Shown in pieces: positions 61,455 through 64,000 of a DNA stretch of 64,000 nucleotides. Source of the DNA: Hyphomicrobium sulfonivorans (GTDB taxonomy: Bacteria; Pseudomonadota; Alphaproteobacteria; Rhizobiales; Hyphomicrobiaceae); NCBI RefSeq assembly GCF_013306565.1, contig NZ_PZPO01000005.1, positions 372,001 to 436,000 on the forward strand, read 5' to 3'. The translations under genes and the position numbers were made by a program. The notes under the pieces were generated by a model. It worked only from the letters and a program-made list of their open reading frames with translations, ran no database searches and had not been told where the DNA came from. Each line of letters opens with the position of its first letter. Positions within the stretch are counted from its first letter, which is position 1.

Positions 61455-62774
61455 ATGAGACATGCTCTAGGCGTGTTGGGGGTTCTAGCTGCCGGCGTCT
61501 TGCTCGCCGTATCGGCAGCGATGAACTGGCGATTTGGTGTCAGTCTCGGACGAACCGAGTTTGACGGCCAGATCTACGGCGCAGCCAGCGCGGCTGCGGA
61601 CTGCATGAAGGCCTTGGTGCCTTTCTTTTTCTTCGCCGCAATACGCACGAAAATGTGGTCGCAGGCAGCAGCCTCCGCCCTCGTTTGGGTCGTGGTCACA
61701 GCATACTCGCTGACCTCTGCCCTGGGGCACGCCGCATTGAACCGGCTCGATACCGCCGGTCAGCGCGCAGTGTCCTCTGAAAGCTATCAGTCTTATCGCG
61801 CCGATCTGGCGCGGGCTCAGGAACAGCTTTCCTGGATCCCGCAGCACCGCCCTGCTCAGGCTGTGCAAGCCGAGATGGAGGTGCTCAAGAACGATAAGGC
61901 CTGGAGCTCAACCAAGGGATGCGCGGAAGCGACGATCAAGCGTTCGCGCGACTTCTGTCAGGGGTACCATGCACTTGCAGCTGAGCTAGGCTCGGCACAG
62001 CAGGCATCATCCCTTGAGGCCCGCATCTCGGACATCCAGTCCAAGATCGCGGTGGTAACCAGTGGCGGCAAGAACGTTCTGGCTGAAGCGGATCCGCAGG
62101 CTGCGGTCCTGGCCAAGCTTGCTGCGATTGTTGCTCCGAACATCAGCGTAGAAGATGTGCAGACCGCGCTCACGGTCTTCATCGCACTGCTTCTCGAAGT
62201 TGGTTCGGGCTTTGGCATGTACATTGCCTTTAGTCAGTGGCGCCTCTACGAGCGTCAGACGCCTGCCGTTGCACCTGAGTTGGTCACGGTCAGCACTACT
62301 GCGGCAGTGGTGGCAGCTCCCAAGGCTGTTGCGATAGAAAAGCCGCGTTCCGGCGCAAACGACAACAAGTCGGTAACCGAGGAAATTGAGACCGAGGTTA
62401 TTGAGACTGTTGCCGAGATTGCAGCGCCGGCTGCTACCGAAGAAACTGCTGCTGTCATCGTTGCGACGAATGCGCAGCAACCAAGACTGATCGCTCCCGA
62501 AACCGATGTGGAGCGCTTCTACAAGGAGAGAATCGAGACGCAAGACGGATCGAGTATGACTGCAACTTCCCTGTATGAGGATTACTGCGCATGGTGCGAA
62601 GAACAACAGAAAGAGCCACTTGCTCTACCCACGTTCGGTCGTGAGTTCGGTGAACTCGGTGTGCAGAAGGCACGTATAGCAGGAAGGGTGCGATACATCG
62701 GCATTGCGCTGAAATCCGCCAGCGACCTCTCGGAGGATAAGAAGCTGACGGCCTTCAATGATCGGGCCGCCTAG
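61455..62774 (+). CDS. Unknown protein: N-terminal membrane domain joined to a C-terminal winged-helix-like domain
   Basis: 439 residues from ATG 61455 (GAGGG seven bases upstream). Residues 1-90 hold three hydrophobic segments (ALGVLGVLAAGVLLAVSAAM, MKALVPFFFFAAI, ASALVWVVVTAYSLTSALG). Then come a coiled-coil-like region (RADLARAQEQLSWIPQHRPAQAVQAEMEVL and on), another helix (VFIALLLEVGSGFGMYIAF), an acidic linker, and a C-terminal stretch VERFYKERIETQDGSSMTATSLYEDYCAWCEEQQKEPLALPTFGREFGELG. The last resembles the winged-helix end of phage/plasmid D5-type primases. Function unknown; ends at a clear terminator. Confidence 0.7.
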   Translation: MRHALGVLGVLAAGVLLAVSAAMNWRFGVSLGRTEFDGQIYGAASAAADCMKALVPFFFFAAIRTKMWSQAAASALVWVVVTAYSLTSALGHAALNRLDTAGQRAVSSESYQSYRADLARAQEQLSWIPQHRPAQAVQAEMEVLKNDKAWSSTKGCAEATIKRSRDFCQGYHALAAELGSAQQASSLEARISDIQSKIAVVTSGGKNVLAEADPQAAVLAKLAAIVAPNISVEDVQTALTVFIALLLEVGSGFGMYIAFSQWRLYERQTPAVAPELVTVSTTAAVVAAPKAVAIEKPRSGANDNKSVTEEIETEVIETVAEIAAPAATEETAAVIVATNAQQPRLIAPETDVERFYKERIETQDGSSMTATSLYEDYCAWCEEQQKEPLALPTFGREFGELGVQKARIAGRVRYIGIALKSASDLSEDKKLTAFNDRAA

Positions 62775-62786
62775 TAATAGGCTTCT

Positions 62787-62817
62787 GAAAGGTCGCGAAA
62801 GCGGCCTTTCTTGTTTT
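62787..62817 (+). terminator. Rho-independent terminator after the membrane/winged-helix gene
   Basis: GAAAGGTCGC, loop GAAA, GCGGCCTTTC form a 10-bp stem (62787-62810) with one G-U pair, followed by TTGTTTTT. Confidence 0.88.
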
Positions 62818-62841
62818 TAAGCTCCAGTGAGGAGCACATAA

Positions 62842-62872
62842 AAAAAGGGCGGTCCTTAGGGCCGCCCTTTTT
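62842..62872. terminator. Bidirectional terminator between convergent genes
   Basis: AAAAAGGGCGGTCC (62842-62855), 3-nt loop, GGGCCGCCCTTTTT (62859-62872): a 14-bp near-perfect inverted repeat with A-run and T-run on either side, serving the left gene and the oligopeptidase gene. Confidence 0.9.
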
Positions 62873-63074
62873 GCGTTTCAGATTTTGATGCGACGCTCAA
62901 AAGGTGCCGCGTAACGTCAAGTCCAATTTGCCGGGTTTGGCCGAAGCTGGCCTGCCGCGCGTTCTGTCCGGATTGATGGAGGCGCCGGCTCTCGAAAACC
63001 ACAGAAGTGCGGCGGTACGATCACCAGATGCATATCGGTGAACGCACCGCCGCCAATGGTCAGGCCGTCAGACT

Positions 63075-64000
63075 TCAGGCCGCCTTCTCCTGCTGTTTGC
63101 CGGGCGCATCCAGCAAGCCGGCAATCTTGAGCGCGAATGCGTAGTCAGCGGCGATTTCCTTGAGCTGCTCGTAGCGGCCGGAGGCGCCGCCGTGCCCCGC
63201 ATCCATGTTGATCTTCAACAGGATGAGATTGTCGGACGTGTTTCGTTCACGCAGGCGCGCGATCCATTTTGCCGGCTCCCAGTAGGTGACGCGCGGATCG
63301 GTCAGGCCGCCATAGGCGAAGATGTGCGGATAGGGCTTCGCCTCAACATTCTCATACGGGCTGTAGGAATGGATGATGCCGAATTCCTTTTCGCTCTCGA
63401 TCGGATTGCCCCACTCGGGCCACTCCGGCGGCGTCAGCGGTAGAGAAGCATCGAGCATGGTGTTGAGCACGTCGACGAATGGCACGTCGGCGATGATGCC
63501 GAGGAACAGGTCCGGCGCCATGTTGGTGACAACGCCCATCAGCATGCCGCCGGCAGAGCCGCCATTGGCGACGATGCGGCCTTTCTGGGTCAGGCCCTGA
63601 TCCACCAGATGCTCACCGGCGGCAATGAAGTCGGTGAAGGTGTGGATCTTCTTTTCGAGCTTCCCGTCCGTGTACCAGCGATAGCCCTTGTCTTTGCCGC
63701 CGCGGATGTGCGCGATGGCATAGATGAAGCCGCGATCTACAAGCGAAAGCCGGGTCGTCGAGAACGATGCAGGTATGGAGATACCGTAGGCGCCATAGCC
63801 ATAGAGCAGCACCGGCGCCGAGCCATCCAGCGGCGTATTCTTGTGGTACAGGATCGAGACCGGAACGGTTTCACCATCCGGTGCGGGCGCATAAAGGCGG
63901 CGCGTGACGTAGTCGGCAGCGTTGTGGCCGCTTGGCACTTCCTGCCGCTTGCGCAGTGTGCGGGCGCGCGTGTTCATGTCGTAGTCGTAGACTTCGGAAG
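63075..64000 (-). CDS. ptrB: Oligopeptidase B / prolyl oligopeptidase family (5' part beyond window edge)
   Basis: The frame runs open through the right edge of the window; about 308 C-terminal residues are visible. They form the alpha/beta-hydrolase domain of S9A peptidases. Landmarks: LLYGYGAYGISIPASFSTTRLSLVDRGFIYAIAHIRGG, nucleophile Ser in ANGGSAGGMLMGVV, Asp in YGGLTDPRVTYWEP, and His in INMDAGHGGASGRYEQL. Oligopeptidase B cleaves short peptides after basic residues. The beta-propeller lies outside the window. Confidence 0.95.
   Translation of the reverse strand, partial: SEVYDYDMNTRARTLRKRQEVPSGHNAADYVTRRLYAPAPDGETVPVSILYHKNTPLDGSAPVLLYGYGAYGISIPASFSTTRLSLVDRGFIYAIAHIRGGKDKGYRWYTDGKLEKKIHTFTDFIAAGEHLVDQGLTQKGRIVANGGSAGGMLMGVVTNMAPDLFLGIIADVPFVDVLNTMLDASLPLTPPEWPEWGNPIESEKEFGIIHSYSPYENVEAKPYPHIFAYGGLTDPRVTYWEPAKWIARLRERNTSDNLILLKINMDAGHGGASGRYEQLKEIAADYAFALKIAGLLDAPGKQQEKAA

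Noticed and set aside
1-64000. CRISPR arrays, insertion sequences or transposases
   Set aside because: No regularly spaced repeats and no transposase or integrase proteins were seen anywhere in the window.

Overview
The window reads as chromosomal DNA of a methylotrophic alphaproteobacterium of the order Hyphomicrobiales, most likely Hyphomicrobium or a close relative. The strongest pointer is the protein at 18172-19614. From memory it is essentially the dimethylsulfide (DMS) monooxygenase DmoA of Hyphomicrobium sulfonivorans. An NDUFS4-type complex I subunit, OFA and AI-2E transporters, a class Ic ribonucleotide reductase and high-GC coding agree with an alphaproteobacterium. No search could be run, so species identity is inference.

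Layout. 1-9.1 kb: the end of a TonB receptor, a DUF1254 protein, a damaged HWE-type histidine kinase, a small membrane protein, and an RND efflux pair with a divergent TetR regulator and a palindromic operator. 9.1-27.0 kb: an organosulfur/flavin island. It holds an unknown polytopic membrane protein, a porin, an FMN reductase, a dimethylsulfone monooxygenase (SfnG-like), RibBA, a flavin reductase, RibF, DmoA, a small ABM-fold protein, a SoxC/SoxD pair, RibA, a TetR regulator, a MaoC-like hydratase, an MFS transporter, RibE and RibH. 27.0-32.7 kb: a frameshifted membrane gene, tRNA-Pro(UGG), a complex I subunit, an unknown membrane protein, an OFA antiporter, a tyrosine phosphatase, tRNA-Arg(UCU) and a 31-bp copy of part of that tRNA. 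32.7-37.3 kb: a cobalamin riboswitch in front of a class Ic nrdAB pair. 37.4-48.7 kb: a LuxR regulator, membrane proteins, a tautomerase, and a TetR/azoreductase/RND efflux unit. 48.7-64.0 kb: mostly housekeeping or unknown genes (XdhC, MetC, an orphan amino-acid binding protein, a pair of related secreted proteins of which one carries VWA, a nitroreductase, NadK, CutA), ending in a truncated oligopeptidase B.

How the island may work (inference from families and order). SfnG and DmoA are both FMNH2-dependent. They would cleave dimethylsulfone to methanesulfinate and DMS to methanethiol, each releasing formaldehyde for C1 metabolism. Two flavin reductases supply FMNH2, and five riboflavin/FMN genes (ribBA, ribF, ribA, ribE, ribH) sit in the same island to make the cofactor. 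SoxC/SoxD could oxidise the released inorganic sulfur. Five copies of one 16-bp semi-palindrome precede the membrane protein (two copies), the FMN reductase-sfnG operon, dmoA and the TetR gene itself. This points to one TetR-controlled regulon.
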